Below are positions 33,338 to 42,004 of a stretch of DNA of 42,004 bases, one piece after another. Each line of letters begins with the position of its first letter. Positions within the stretch are counted from its first letter, which is position 1. The position numbers and the translations under genes were made by a program. The notes under the pieces are model-generated. The model saw only the letters and a list, made by a program, of their open reading frames with translations, was not told the DNA's origin and did not search any database. Location of the stretch: the NCBI RefSeq assembly GCF_014222285.1, contig NZ_JACKZS010000044.1:1-42004 (forward strand). Reading direction: 5' to 3'. The stretch is from Nostoc sp. UCD121. Its GTDB lineage: Bacteria; Cyanobacteriota; Cyanobacteriia; Cyanobacteriales; Nostocaceae.

Positions 33338-33770
33338 AGTTTTGCTTTCCTGACATGGATACAAACCCTACTTCGCTTTTGCTCTCAAGTTTGGTTTAAT
33401 TTTGGCACAAGCTATATGAAAGTGGGAATTGGGGATTGGGGATTGGGCATTGGTCAATAAATAGTTATTCTTCCCTTCCATTCCCCATTCCCCATTTCCC
33501 ATGGCCAATTCCCCAAATTTTAAAACTGTAGTCGCCAATTATGCGTTAGATAAGTTAAAGATTGAAATAGCTGGAAATTCAAATCCAGCGTGGCCTTCTC
33601 TATCCTTTGGGACAGACTGGGCCACAAGTTCAGGGGATTTTCTCCCAAGCAGACAGTTTATGTGAGGATTAAATCACCGCCCTAAGCGCGACCTTTTATC
33701 TTGACAATTTGCAAAAATTACCTCAATTTGACTGTTTAGCTTAGTAGCTATTCTTTTTATTGAAATTTCC
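33338..33770. other. Intergenic region with inverted short repeats upstream of topA
   Basis: The 433-bp gap contains GGGGATT/GGGAATT-type repeats at 33425-33453 facing their complement CCATTCCCCATTCCCC at 33478-33520, able to pair as an imperfect hairpin. The rest is the topA leader, with a small hairpin GCTGGA/TCCAGC near 33570. No gene is seen. Confidence 0.55.
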
Positions 33771-36431
33771 ATGTCAACTCTCGTCATCGTCGAATCTCCA
33801 ACCAAAGCTCGTACCATTCGCAACTACCTGCCAGCAGGCTATCGGGTGGAAGCGTCTATGGGTCATGTGCGTGACTTACCCCAGTCGGCTAGTGAAATTC
33901 CTGCTGCCGTCAAGGGGGAAACATGGGCGCAGCTAGGGGTAAATGTGGACGCCGACTTTGAACCGGTATATGTTGTCCCGAAAGACAAAAAGAAAATTGT
34001 CACCCAGCTTAAAGAAGCCCTTAAAGATGTAGATGAACTGATTCTGGCAACAGACGAAGACCGGGAAGGTGAAAGCATTAGTTGGCATTTATACCAATTG
34101 CTGAAGCCGAAAGTTCCGACTAAGCGGATGGTGTTTCACGAAATCACCCAAGAGGCAATCAAAAAAGCTCTGAAAAACTGCCGCCAAATCGATGAGCAGT
34201 TGGTTCGCGCTCAAGAAACGCGGCGGATTTTAGATCGACTCGTGGGTTATACGCTGTCTCCCCTGCTATGGAAGAAAATCGCCTGGGGATTATCTGCTGG
34301 GCGGGTGCAATCTGTAGCTGTGCGGCTTTTAGTCACTAGAGAACGCCAACGCCGCGCTTTCCATGAGGGTACATACTGGGATTTGAAAGCCAGTTTGTCA
34401 AAGGAAAAAACGCCCTTTGGTGCCCAGTTGGTAACATTGGCAGGAACCAAAATTGCTAACGGCAGCGATTTTGATGCAGCGACTGGAGAAATTATCGCAG
34501 GTCGCAATGTCTTGTTGCTCAACGAAGATCAAGCGGTAGCCCTCAAGGAACGCCTAACAGGGAAAACCTGGAGTGTTACCGACATCGAGGAACGCCCAGT
34601 GACGCGCAAGCCGTCGCCACCGTTTACCACCTCGACACTGCAACAAGAATCTAACCGGAAATTGCGCCTCTCAGCCCGCGACACGATGCGGGTTGCCCAG
34701 AATTTGTACGAACAAGGGTATATTACCTATATGCGGACAGATTCGGTGCATTTGTCAGATCAAGCGATCGCAGCTGCTCGGAGTTCTGTAGAAAAGCTTT
34801 ATGGTCAACAATACCTCAGTCCCCAACCCCGGCAATACACCACCAAATCCAAAGGCGCACAAGAGGCGCACGAAGCAATTCGTCCAGCCGGTAGCACTTT
34901 TCGCACTCCCCAAGAAACTGGTTTGGGCGGTCGGGAACTTGCCGTTTACGATTTGATTTGGAAGCGGACTGTCGCCTGTCAAATGGCTGATTCCCGCCAA
35001 ACTCAAATTAGCGTGCAATTGCAAGTTGAGGATGCTGGATTCCGTTCTTCTGGCAAACGGATTGAATTTCCTGGATATTTACGTGCCTACGTCGAAGGCT
35101 CAGATGACCCAGAAGCAGCACTGGAAGACCAGGAAGTAATTTTGCCCAATCTGAAAGTCGGAGATCATCCGAATTGTACAGATTTAGAAGCAGTTGGACA
35201 CGAAACTCAACCCCCAGCTAGATACACCGAAGCTTCTTTGGTGAAAACCTTAGAAAGTGAAGGTATCGGTCGTCCCAGTACCTACGCCAGCATCATTGGC
35301 ACAATCATTGACAAAGGTTATGCCCATTTGGTGAGTAACGCCCTCATTCCTACCTTCACCGCTTTCGCCGTCACCGACTTACTGGAAAAACATTTCCCAG
35401 ACATTGTTGATCCCAGTTTTACCTCGAAGATGGAGCAAACCCTTGATGACATTTCTACAGGTGAGGTAAAATGGCTACCCTACTTGCAGAAATTTTATCT
35501 GGGAGAAAAAGGGCTGGAAACCCTGGTAAAAGAACGGGAAAGTCAAATTGATGCCACCACAGCTAGGACTGTAGAACTGGAGAATCTAGATGCCAAAGTC
35601 CGTATTGGTAAATATGGTCCCTACATTGAAGTTACAAATGGTGAGGGGGTAATCACCGCCTCAATTCCCAAAGACTTGACCCCAGCCGACCTCGACCCCA
35701 AACAGGTAGAAGTTTTGCTGCGACAAAAAATCACAGGCCCCGACCAGGTAGGTCGGCATCCCGAAACTGGCGAACCGATTTATGTGAAAATCGGTGCTTA
35801 TGGGCCTTATGTCCAATTGGGCGATAAAACCGACGAAAACCCCAAACCGAAACAAGCCTCCCTACTCAAAGGTGTCACCCCAGAAACCGTTACCCTGGAA
35901 ATGGCTGTTGGTCTATTGGCACTACCCCGGACATTGGGAGTTCACCCAGTCACAGGCAGCAAAATCCAAGCAAGTTTGGGACGCTTTGGCCCTTATGTGG
36001 TTCATGACCAGGGTAAGGAAGGGAAAGATTACCGTTCCCTTAAAGCTGCTGACAATGTGTTGACAATTAGCCTAGAGCGTGCATTGGAATTATTGTCCGA
36101 ACCAAAAAAGGGACGCAGTTCCACCAACAGCAAGTCCAAGGCAGCCTTACGCGAATTGGGCCCACATCCAGAGGACGGGGAAACAATTAACATCTACGAT
36201 GGCCCTTATGGCCCTTACATCAAGCACGGCAAAACTAATGTGAGTATCCCAGAAGGTCAAACTGTAGAAGATATAACCCTGACTGAGGCGCTTAACTTAT
36301 TGGCAGCTAAGGCATCGACAACGAAATCGACTCGCAAAACGACTAAATCAACGACTTCCAAATCTAAGTCAACTGCTAAGTCAACTGCTAAGTCAACGAC
36401 GGCTGCGAAAAAGAAAGTCACAGAAGGCTAA
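33771..36431 (+). CDS. topA: DNA topoisomerase I (type IA)
   Basis: TopA relaxes negative supercoils. The Toprim domain opens with [16 protein letters not shown] (Glu8) and contains TDEDREGE (Asp95, Asp97, Glu99). The catalytic Tyr320 is in [11 protein letters not shown]. The decatenation/hinge parts show [15 protein letters not shown] and [14 protein letters not shown] with GIGRPSTYA. In place of zinc fingers, the C-terminus has four Topo C-terminal repeats recognised by G-x-Y/F-G-P-Y ([44 protein letters not shown]), as in other cyanobacteria. A Lys/Ser/Thr-rich tail (~850-886) may help DNA binding. At 886 residues it is complete. ATG 33771 starts at the first Toprim strand. Confidence 0.97.
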   Translation: MSTLVIVESPTKARTIRNYLPAGYRVEASMGHVRDLPQSASEIPAAVKGETWAQLGVNVDADFEPVYVVPKDKKKIVTQLKEALKDVDELILATDEDREGESISWHLYQLLKPKVPTKRMVFHEITQEAIKKALKNCRQIDEQLVRAQETRRILDRLVGYTLSPLLWKKIAWGLSAGRVQSVAVRLLVTRERQRRAFHEGTYWDLKASLSKEKTPFGAQLVTLAGTKIANGSDFDAATGEIIAGRNVLLLNEDQAVALKERLTGKTWSVTDIEERPVTRKPSPPFTTSTLQQESNRKLRLSARDTMRVAQNLYEQGYITYMRTDSVHLSDQAIAAARSSVEKLYGQQYLSPQPRQYTTKSKGAQEAHEAIRPAGSTFRTPQETGLGGRELAVYDLIWKRTVACQMADSRQTQISVQLQVEDAGFRSSGKRIEFPGYLRAYVEGSDDPEAALEDQEVILPNLKVGDHPNCTDLEAVGHETQPPARYTEASLVKTLESEGIGRPSTYASIIGTIIDKGYAHLVSNALIPTFTAFAVTDLLEKHFPDIVDPSFTSKMEQTLDDISTGEVKWLPYLQKFYLGEKGLETLVKERESQIDATTARTVELENLDAKVRIGKYGPYIEVTNGEGVITASIPKDLTPADLDPKQVEVLLRQKITGPDQVGRHPETGEPIYVKIGAYGPYVQLGDKTDENPKPKQASLLKGVTPETVTLEMAVGLLALPRTLGVHPVTGSKIQASLGRFGPYVVHDQGKEGKDYRSLKAADNVLTISLERALELLSEPKKGRSSTNSKSKAALRELGPHPEDGETINIYDGPYGPYIKHGKTNVSIPEGQTVEDITLTEALNLLAAKASTTKSTRKTTKSTTSKSKSTAKSTAKSTTAAKKKVTEG

Positions 36432-36934
36432 CTGTAAGTCAACTGATTTTGGATTTTGGGTTATAGCTTTGGTGCGCTTCCAGTGCAACTCGGATTTTGG
36501 ATTAAAAGAATTTTGCGGTTCATACCCCGATGCCACTTGCTTTATGCCGGAGAATCCGTCCACCGCAGTGGCTCCCCCTTGTAGGCAAAATCTAAAATCT
36601 AAAAGACGCTCCTACCTACGGACGCTCGATGACTCGCTACCGCTTCGCTAACGCTACCCTAGCGTAAATCTAAAATTCGTAGTCAAGAGTCCAAAGTCCG
36701 ATCTTTAAACTCTTGACCCTTGATATTCATCCTTGATAGGATGCAGTTCTGTAGGTTGCAAGTGTGATACTCTAAAAAGTAAGGGAGAACACAACGCCAA
36801 ATTTTAGAAGTGGCTTATGTCCCAAATACGGGATTGTGTCTGTGCCCGGTTGGAAGCCAGAGGTACGACAATGTGCCATTTCCTGCGTACCTGTTAATCA
36901 AAATTTGAGGTAGTATCTCAGGAGCATTCAGTTC
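36432..36934. other. Intergenic and leader region between topA and the aroQ operon
   Basis: The 503-bp gap holds repeat-derived sequence at ~36590-36670 (GACGCTC...CGCTACCGCTTCGCTAACG), similar to that inside 29839-30005. From ~36780 to 36930 the base composition is more balanced and may be a structured leader of the small ORF/aroQ transcript. No riboswitch class was recognised. Confidence 0.5.
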
Positions 36935-37075
36935 ATGGACTATATAGAAAAGGTGCTGGAAAAGCTTAAGGAATTAGCACGCAGGCTGATTGAAAGCCTG
37001 TTAGGGCCAGAGGCTGAACCGGAACCGGAACTGATTCCGATTCCTGTGAACGATCGCTCGCGTCGTCGCCACTAG
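36935..37075 (+). CDS. Small protein, 46 aa, directly upstream of aroQ
   Basis: ATG 36935 follows AGGAG (36920-36924) with 10-base spacing. The product begins with an amphipathic helix ([19 protein letters not shown]) followed by a Pro/Glu-rich stretch ([13 protein letters not shown]) and an Arg-rich end (NDRSRRRH). The stop at 37073-37075 is seven bases before the aroQ start, so the two are surely on one message and may be translationally coupled. Codon use is normal. I do not know its function; a role in the membrane-surface or regulatory contact of AroQ would be guesswork. It is easily missed because of its size. Confidence 0.65.
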   Translation: MDYIEKVLEKLKELARRLIESLLGPEAEPEPELIPIPVNDRSRRRH

Positions 37076-37082
37076 AGCCAAA

Positions 37083-37550
37083 GTGTTGAACTCGACATTA
37101 CAACCCTTAAGCATTCTGGCACTGCATGGGCCAAACTTGAATTTGCTAGGACAGCGAGAACCAGGAATTTATGGCGCGTTGACACTAGCTGAAATTAACC
37201 ACCTGTTAGAAGAAGAAGGATTCAAGTTACAGGTGAAAGTTTTTCCCTTGCAGTCAAATCATGAAGGAATCTTAGTAGATAGTATTCATGAGGCATTAGG
37301 ACAACATCAAGGAATTTTAATTAATGCCGGGGCATATACTCACACCAGTGTGGCATTGCGAGATGCGATCGCGGCTGTTAACTTGCCCACAGTCGAAGTG
37401 CATCTGAGTAATATATACCGCCGGGAAGATTTTCGCCATCATTCGTACATCGCCCCAGTTGCGATCGGGCAAATAAGTGGTTTTGGCGTTCAAAGTTACT
37501 TGTTGGGTTTACAAGCTTTAGTAAATCATTTAAGAAAAAATCAAACGTAA
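37083..37550 (+). CDS. aroQ: Type II 3-dehydroquinate dehydratase
   Basis: AroQ removes water from 3-dehydroquinate to give 3-dehydroshikimate in the shikimate pathway; it is a cytoplasmic dodecamer. Family motifs are [17 protein letters not shown], with the active-site Arg and Tyr of the lid loop (REPGIY), then [22 protein letters not shown] and the catalytic His in [12 protein letters not shown]. Length 155 is normal. The start is GTG 37083 or TTG 37086; no strong ribosome binding site is visible, which fits coupling to the 46-codon gene ending seven bases upstream. An ADP-ribosylglycohydrolase-like gene follows 113 bp later. Confidence 0.95.
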   Translation: MLNSTLQPLSILALHGPNLNLLGQREPGIYGALTLAEINHLLEEEGFKLQVKVFPLQSNHEGILVDSIHEALGQHQGILINAGAYTHTSVALRDAIAAVNLPTVEVHLSNIYRREDFRHHSYIAPVAIGQISGFGVQSYLLGLQALVNHLRKNQT

Positions 37551-37663
37551 GGAATGAAAAATTAATTGATTTTTAGAGTTTAGATTTGGGGTTGAATAAT
37601 TTTATCCCAAATCTAGGTTACGCTGGGAACGCTCCAAAAGTGCGACCCAAAATCTAAAATTCT

Positions 37664-38605
37664 ATGCGTTATTCTCCTATAAGTAGATTTAGAGGTACTT
37701 TCCTCGGAGCCTTTCTGGGGGAAACTTTAACATCTGATGGTAAAATACAGTCTCAGATTTACCTAGATTTAGGCAGAATGGCGATTCTGGGTACTGAGAG
37801 TTTAATTAACTTGGGTAAATTAGATTTAGATGATTGGATAGCGCGTCAGCAGCAAGAATCTCTTCATTTAGCAGCAGCTGGTGATATATCGATAAAAATA
37901 ATTATTGCCACACTACCAATAGCACTTTTTTTTCACGAAAATCCGATTAAGCTGCGACAAAACTTGCTGCGTGTACTCAAAATCTGGGAAGATGACCCAG
38001 TAGTACGGGATGGAACACTCGCGGTAGCTTATGCGATATCTCTTGCCCTAACTGAAAAACTCGACCCTCTAACCCTCATCCCACAAACAATTTCTTTTCT
38101 TGGTGAAACACCAACATCCATACCAAACAAATTATTAAAAGTCCAGAATTTATTAGAGCAAGGAGCGGGATTGTCAAGGGCGCAAGCTGAGTTTGCTAGA
38201 GAAGAAAAACTCAGTAACACAATTGCTATGGCATTTTACTGCTTTTTGAGTACCTTAGAAGACTTTCGCCTTGCAGTTTTGCAGGCTACTCACAATGACA
38301 ATTCTAAAGTGCAAGATGCTACATCCCTAAGCTCACAGGCTACAGGTGCAATTACTGGCGCTTTATCAGGAGCATATAACGGTATAGGCGGAATTCCTGT
38401 AAATTGGCAAGTCTTGCTCTTGCAAAGGAATTCTCCAGCATGGGGATTAAGTAGCTTTTCCCAAATGTTAAAATTGACCGATGCATTTGTGGCGGTGTGG
38501 TCAGGAGTGTATGATATTGACCTAAATCCCAAAGAGTTAACACAGGGATATGAGGAGGCTTTGCTTTCAGTTTACGCAGCTCCCCGCGTTATTCGATCGC
38601 GTTAA
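37664..38605 (+). CDS. ADP-ribosylglycohydrolase-like protein, metal-site motifs missing
   Basis: The fold is recognisable from the N-terminal FRGTFLGAFLGETL (compare the GALLGxAxGDALG motif) and the C-terminal TGAITGALSGAYNGIGGIP typical of DraG/ARH family proteins. Active members bind two Mg2+ through a TDDT-like motif and a D-x-D-T motif. Here the first is absent (GRMAILGTESL) and the second reads SSQATGAI, so catalysis is unlikely. All-helical, 313 residues, no signal. A structural or regulatory role may remain; enzymatic removal of ADP-ribose (as DraG does for nitrogenase reductase) is not supported. ATG 37664 is the start. The gene follows aroQ in the same direction. Confidence 0.7.
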   Translation: MRYSPISRFRGTFLGAFLGETLTSDGKIQSQIYLDLGRMAILGTESLINLGKLDLDDWIARQQQESLHLAAAGDISIKIIIATLPIALFFHENPIKLRQNLLRVLKIWEDDPVVRDGTLAVAYAISLALTEKLDPLTLIPQTISFLGETPTSIPNKLLKVQNLLEQGAGLSRAQAEFAREEKLSNTIAMAFYCFLSTLEDFRLAVLQATHNDNSKVQDATSLSSQATGAITGALSGAYNGIGGIPVNWQVLLLQRNSPAWGLSSFSQMLKLTDAFVAVWSGVYDIDLNPKELTQGYEEALLSVYAAPRVIRSR

Positions 38606-38776
38606 TTTTATTTCCACCGAACAATAGTGCGGGTACTAAACTCTCAAAATTAGCTTCATAAAACATATAGGACAGCTTGGATTAAATCCAGCTACCATCT
38701 CAATTAACTAGACAAGGGGCTTTTGACCCTTGCTATAGTGTACTAGTCTTATATACTAGAACTTTTCAGCAAACCT

Positions 38777-38793
38777 CAGACAGATTCTGTCTG
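38777..38793. promoter_or_regulatory. Near-perfect palindrome upstream of the 7TM-HD gene
   Basis: CAGACAGATTCTGTCTG is a palindrome except at its centre. It lies 124 bases before the next start codon. It could be an operator or a small hairpin; no regulator is known to me for it. Confidence 0.3.
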
Positions 38794-38916
38794 TAGCTAT
38801 TGTGGCAAATCAGCTTTAATTAGCCTCGTCACCGTAGTTGCAACAGTAGCAGATGAAATTTCCCTGATGATTGTCTTTTTTTGAGCTATTAAAGTAGGCA
38901 ATTGCAGGCAGAGATA

Positions 38917-41616
38917 ATGAAAATGCAGCAATTTTTGCAGTTCTTAACCCAGCAATTGACTCACTGGCGGCGACAGTACAAAGGACTACGCCGTAAAGGA
39001 AAGTTAATGAGAAGTCCTAAAAGTAAAAGCGATAGAAAGCAACTTTTAAGGACTTTCCTGAAGAATGTAATCTTATTTTTATCCAAAACCAATGAGAAAA
39101 GCGCTCGTCGAAAACAAGAAAGAGCGCTCCAGTCAAAGGCAAAATCGGTCAAAACTAAGAGTAGTATTTATTCAGTCTGTTTAGATTGGGTGCATGAACA
39201 CCGCTCCCTGGGAATTTTAGCGATCGCTGTATTATCCCTTACAGGCGTTATTGGGCAAAAATTATACAACCAAACTCAACTACAAGTAGGATATCCCGCG
39301 CCCCAAACCATTACAGCGCCTTATACAGCTAAAATCGAAGATCAGAAAAAAACAGAAGCCGAGCGCAAAGCCGTCAGTAGAAGCTCCTTACAAGTGTTGA
39401 TGCTGGATGCGCGAATGAACGAACAAATCAACGAAAATTTGCAAGAACTTCTAGATGATGGTAACGAAATTCGTGCCGTTGCTGGAGTTTTTCCTTTTTT
39501 TGATCCTGTAGTTTTGCCCATCTCTACCCAGCGTTACCTCCGCTCTTGTAATGACTCAGAATGGCAAGCGGTACTAGTTGCCGTAGAAAATAGTAAAAAT
39601 CAGCAAAAGAAAGGAACAGGACAAACCGCCTCATCCCGTTCATCATCTATAGCTGCACCCAATCAGGAACGCCAACCGCGCCCAACACCACAGAAAACAG
39701 AGCCAGTTGATTTTTCTCAAAGTACTGATTTTACTCAAGCCGTTGCAGAACTAGAATCTTACCGCGTCACAACTTCTGAGAAAAACTTGTCTTTACTGAT
39801 TTCCCAAATTTCCCAAACACGCAAAAGATACACCGAAGCGACTACCAAACTTTTACAGTTAGAGACTGTTACCCCAGAAGCAGTATACGAAGAATCATTC
39901 CTTTTGGATTTGTCAGATGTGGAGTGGGAAAAAACACAAATGGGAATCCATCAGAGTGCAGAGCGGATTCTCACCCAAGGCATCCCACAAGGACTGCCAA
40001 AAAATATATTACAGGATGCGGTGAGTTTGCAATTGCAGTCCTTTGTACCAGAATCCGCCGAACCTTTGGCAAAGAACCTGTTGTTAGCTGTACTCAAGCC
40101 GAATCTGCAAAAAGATGAAGAAGAAACGAGAGTAAACGCTCAAAAGGCTGCTGCTGGAGTGCCGCCTGTGATGGAAGAGGTACGGCGTGGTGAGGTAATT
40201 GTCAAAAAAGGAGAGCAGATTACTGCATGGAACTTAGAGGTGCTGGAGCATTATCGCCTGGTTCGCCGAGAACTAAAATGGCGGGGGTTGTTGAAGTTAG
40301 CAGGGGTAATTGCGATCGCCATTGGCATTTTTGTCTGGGTAGAACGACATATTGATTACGAATTGCGACAACGCGATCGCCTTTTGGTGTTATTGCTAAC
40401 TTTGAGTGTGCCAGGATTGGTGACAGTGGGATTGCCTTACACCACTTGGAGCGCCCTTGGTTTATTGTTGGGAAGCTTTTACGGCCCGACTTTGGGGTTA
40501 ACAGTTGTTGGACTGCTGTTGCCGATATTAGCTGTTAGCTTGGATATGAGCAAGGCTGCGCTTTTAGCTGGTGCTGGTGGGGCAATAGTAGGTAGTTACA
40601 TAGCGCAACGATTGCGATCGCGTGAAGAATTGGCATTATTAGGGGTTGCGATCGCTTTAACTCAAGGCGGCATTTATCTGGTTGTTAAAATCTTAATTGG
40701 TCAAGCATTTGGTTCAACCTGGTATCTCGTCCTCCGAGAAGCCGGGTTTTTTGCTTTATCCGGTTTAGGCTGGAGTGTTGTAGCTTTGGGATTGAGTCCT
40801 TATCTCGAAAAAGTTTTCGATTTGGTCACTCCCATCCGTTTAGCAGAGTTGGCGAACCCTAATCGGCCCTTATTAAAACGACTCGCTACAGAGACTCCTG
40901 GAACTTTTCAACACACGTTATTTGTAGCTACCCTTGCCGAAGCTGCTGCCAAAGAACTAGGATGCAATGTTGAGCTAGTCAGGGCTGGTACATTATATCA
41001 TGATATTGGCAAAATGCACGACCCCCTTGGCTTTATTGAAAATCAAATGGGGGGGCCGAATAAACATGATACAGAGATTAAAGACCCTTGGAAGAGTGCA
41101 GCAATTATCAAAAAGCACGTAACTGAAGGGTTGGTAATGGCGCGGAAACACCTTTTACCGACAGCAATTCAAGCTTTTATTCCAGAGCATCAGGGAACGA
41201 TGCTGATTGCCTATTTCCATCATCAAGCCCAGCAAATGGCTCAGGAAGATCCGAGTTTAATAGTAGACGATGCAGATTTCCGCTACGATGGCCCGATTCC
41301 CCAATCACGTGAAACCGGAATTGTGATGTTAGCGGACTCTTGTGAAGCAGCGTTGCGATCGCTCCAAGCATCAAGTTCAGGTAAGCGTGTGGGAGAGAAG
41401 CGATCACTTAAAGATGTCTCCACCGAACAAGCTTTAACAATGCTGAATAATATTCTGCGTGCGAAATGGCAAGACAATCAACTCGCTGATTCAGGATTAA
41501 AACGGGAAGAGATGTCACAAATTGCCCAGATATTTGTGGATGTTTGGCAGCAATTTCATCACAAACGGATTGCTTATCCTAAATTCAAGGCTAATGGTGC
41601 TGTACGAAATTCGTAA
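38917..41616 (+). CDS. 7TM-HD family phosphohydrolase (PgpH-like, probable c-di-AMP phosphodiesterase)
   Basis: The architecture is 7TMR-HDED outer domain, seven-helix membrane part and cytoplasmic HD domain. A basic cytoplasmic N-terminus leads to a first membrane helix (~95-112, LGILAIAVLSLTGVIG). The large external domain (~115-450) includes GEVIVKKGEQIT. Six more helices follow (~460-640). The HD domain covers ~660-870 with FQHTLFVATLAE, GTLYHDIGK, PNKHD, PEHQGTMLIAYFHH and MLADSCEAALRSL, so the metal ligands are intact. Listeria PgpH of this type hydrolyses c-di-AMP, which controls osmotic balance. ATG 38917 is preferred; TTG 38902 is an alternative. The N-terminal ~90 residues are longer and more basic than usual. 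Confidence 0.88.
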   Translation: MKMQQFLQFLTQQLTHWRRQYKGLRRKGKLMRSPKSKSDRKQLLRTFLKNVILFLSKTNEKSARRKQERALQSKAKSVKTKSSIYSVCLDWVHEHRSLGILAIAVLSLTGVIGQKLYNQTQLQVGYPAPQTITAPYTAKIEDQKKTEAERKAVSRSSLQVLMLDARMNEQINENLQELLDDGNEIRAVAGVFPFFDPVVLPISTQRYLRSCNDSEWQAVLVAVENSKNQQKKGTGQTASSRSSSIAAPNQERQPRPTPQKTEPVDFSQSTDFTQAVAELESYRVTTSEKNLSLLISQISQTRKRYTEATTKLLQLETVTPEAVYEESFLLDLSDVEWEKTQMGIHQSAERILTQGIPQGLPKNILQDAVSLQLQSFVPESAEPLAKNLLLAVLKPNLQKDEEETRVNAQKAAAGVPPVMEEVRRGEVIVKKGEQITAWNLEVLEHYRLVRRELKWRGLLKLAGVIAIAIGIFVWVERHIDYELRQRDRLLVLLLTLSVPGLVTVGLPYTTWSALGLLLGSFYGPTLGLTVVGLLLPILAVSLDMSKAALLAGAGGAIVGSYIAQRLRSREELALLGVAIALTQGGIYLVVKILIGQAFGSTWYLVLREAGFFALSGLGWSVVALGLSPYLEKVFDLVTPIRLAELANPNRPLLKRLATETPGTFQHTLFVATLAEAAAKELGCNVELVRAGTLYHDIGKMHDPLGFIENQMGGPNKHDTEIKDPWKSAAIIKKHVTEGLVMARKHLLPTAIQAFIPEHQGTMLIAYFHHQAQQMAQEDPSLIVDDADFRYDGPIPQSRETGIVMLADSCEAALRSLQASSSGKRVGEKRSLKDVSTEQALTMLNNILRAKWQDNQLADSGLKREEMSQIAQIFVDVWQQFHHKRIAYPKFKANGAVRNS

Positions 41617-42004
41617 TGCGAGCGCATATCTGCTATTAATCTTATTAGCAGGTTTTTCTTGGAATGCGATGCTTACAGCGGGCTGTGCCTACGCAGTTTT
41701 CCCTAGATAAATAAAGTTTGGAAACATTTCAAATAAGTCCGAATAGGAATTAAAAATTAATATCCAAGCTGAGAATTTTTAAGGCATGATGGAGCAAAAC
41801 TTTTAGGCAGCATTACCTACTAAAAACGCTTATGCTGAATCACTTACTATTTTTATCCTATAAGCATTTCTTAACTTTTTCTTTTTATTTATTATCCTTT
41901 AACTCATACGTGTCTAGTTGGTCAATACATAAGCTGTATACTTGACTTGTATCAACAGTATGTGATTTACTTGGCTTGGTTATTCATGATAATAACCCAT
42001 ATAT
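41617..42004. other. AT-rich intergenic sequence to window end
   Basis: The last 388 bases hold no gene that I can support. A repeat-like stretch (GCGATGCTTACAGCGGGCTGTGCCTACGC, near 41666-41696, shown here only as a class of dispersed GC-rich repeat) is followed by AT-rich DNA. Confidence 0.5.

Noticed and set aside
36469..36651. 60-residue ORF after topA
   Set aside because: It overlaps dispersed repeat sequence and has no ribosome binding site or domain.
36780..36930. Riboswitch in the aroQ leader
   Set aside because: The sequence looks somewhat structured but matches no riboswitch class that I can recognise.
41522..41710. 62-residue ORF at the end of the 7TM-HD gene
   Set aside because: It overlaps the conserved C-terminus of the real gene in another frame and continues into repeat DNA.

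Overview
The window reads as chromosomal DNA of a filamentous, probably heterocyst-forming cyanobacterium of the Nostoc/Anabaena type. The evidence is the very frequent octamer GCGATCGC (HIP1), a photosystem I gene (psaK), low-oxygen tetrapyrrole genes (heme oxygenase, hemN and a dead acsF copy), TPR-carrying kinase-like and AAA-like proteins typical of these genomes, and many short tandemly repeated sequences and small palindromic elements between genes. This assignment comes from pattern recognition; no search was run.

Layout. 1-5.2 kb: the 3' end of aspartate kinase (lysC), a convergent unknown gene, a TPR protein with an apparently dead kinase domain, and a CorA-type metal channel. 5.3-7.6 kb: a MatB-like acyl-CoA synthetase and an alpha/beta hydrolase, followed by a 76-bp hairpin and nine copies of a 21-bp repeat. 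8-12.1 kb, minus strand: a 757-residue protein that joins a starch-binding-like domain, an SGNH hydrolase, an internally duplicated unknown module and a DUF1796-like cysteine peptidase domain; then an HTH/AAA-like ATPase with an altered Walker B motif. 12.2-14.6 kb: small unknown genes, including a lipoprotein/coiled-coil pair. 14.6-17.6 kb: an acsF pseudogene divergent from heme oxygenase and hemN, which looks like a broken low-oxygen tetrapyrrole cluster. 18.1-20.4 kb: a GlsB-type membrane protein, a manganese catalase and a DUF3891 protein. 20.5-25 kb: psaK (minus), a sucrose-phosphate-synthase-like glycosyltransferase and the ribosome quality-control factor rqcH. 25.4-26.85 kb: a tyrosine recombinase beside tRNA-Phe. 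26.9-31.9 kb: the zinc importer genes znuB, znuC and znuA (minus) divergent from an SLH/OprB-type porin, with a Zur-like box between them and two copies of a small palindromic element flanking znuA. 32-33.3 kb: a translationally coupled pair (DUF6745-like protein and a small partner that carries a compensated double frameshift). 33.8-41.6 kb: topA, a 46-codon gene directly upstream of aroQ, aroQ itself, an ADP-ribosylglycohydrolase-like protein without its metal-binding motifs, and a 7TM-HD phosphodiesterase.

How the genes fit together. Most are housekeeping or stress functions. The clear functional units are zinc uptake (znuABC plus porin), heme breakdown and anaerobic heme synthesis (ho, hemN), and oxidative or osmotic stress genes (Mn catalase, GlsB, sucrose synthesis). 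No large mobile island, prophage, CRISPR array or defence operon could be supported. The most unusual material is the multidomain protein at 7992-10265, the degenerate enzymes (pseudokinase, Walker B variant, ADP-ribosylglycohydrolase-like), the acsF remnant, the double frameshift, and the repeats that enter coding sequence.
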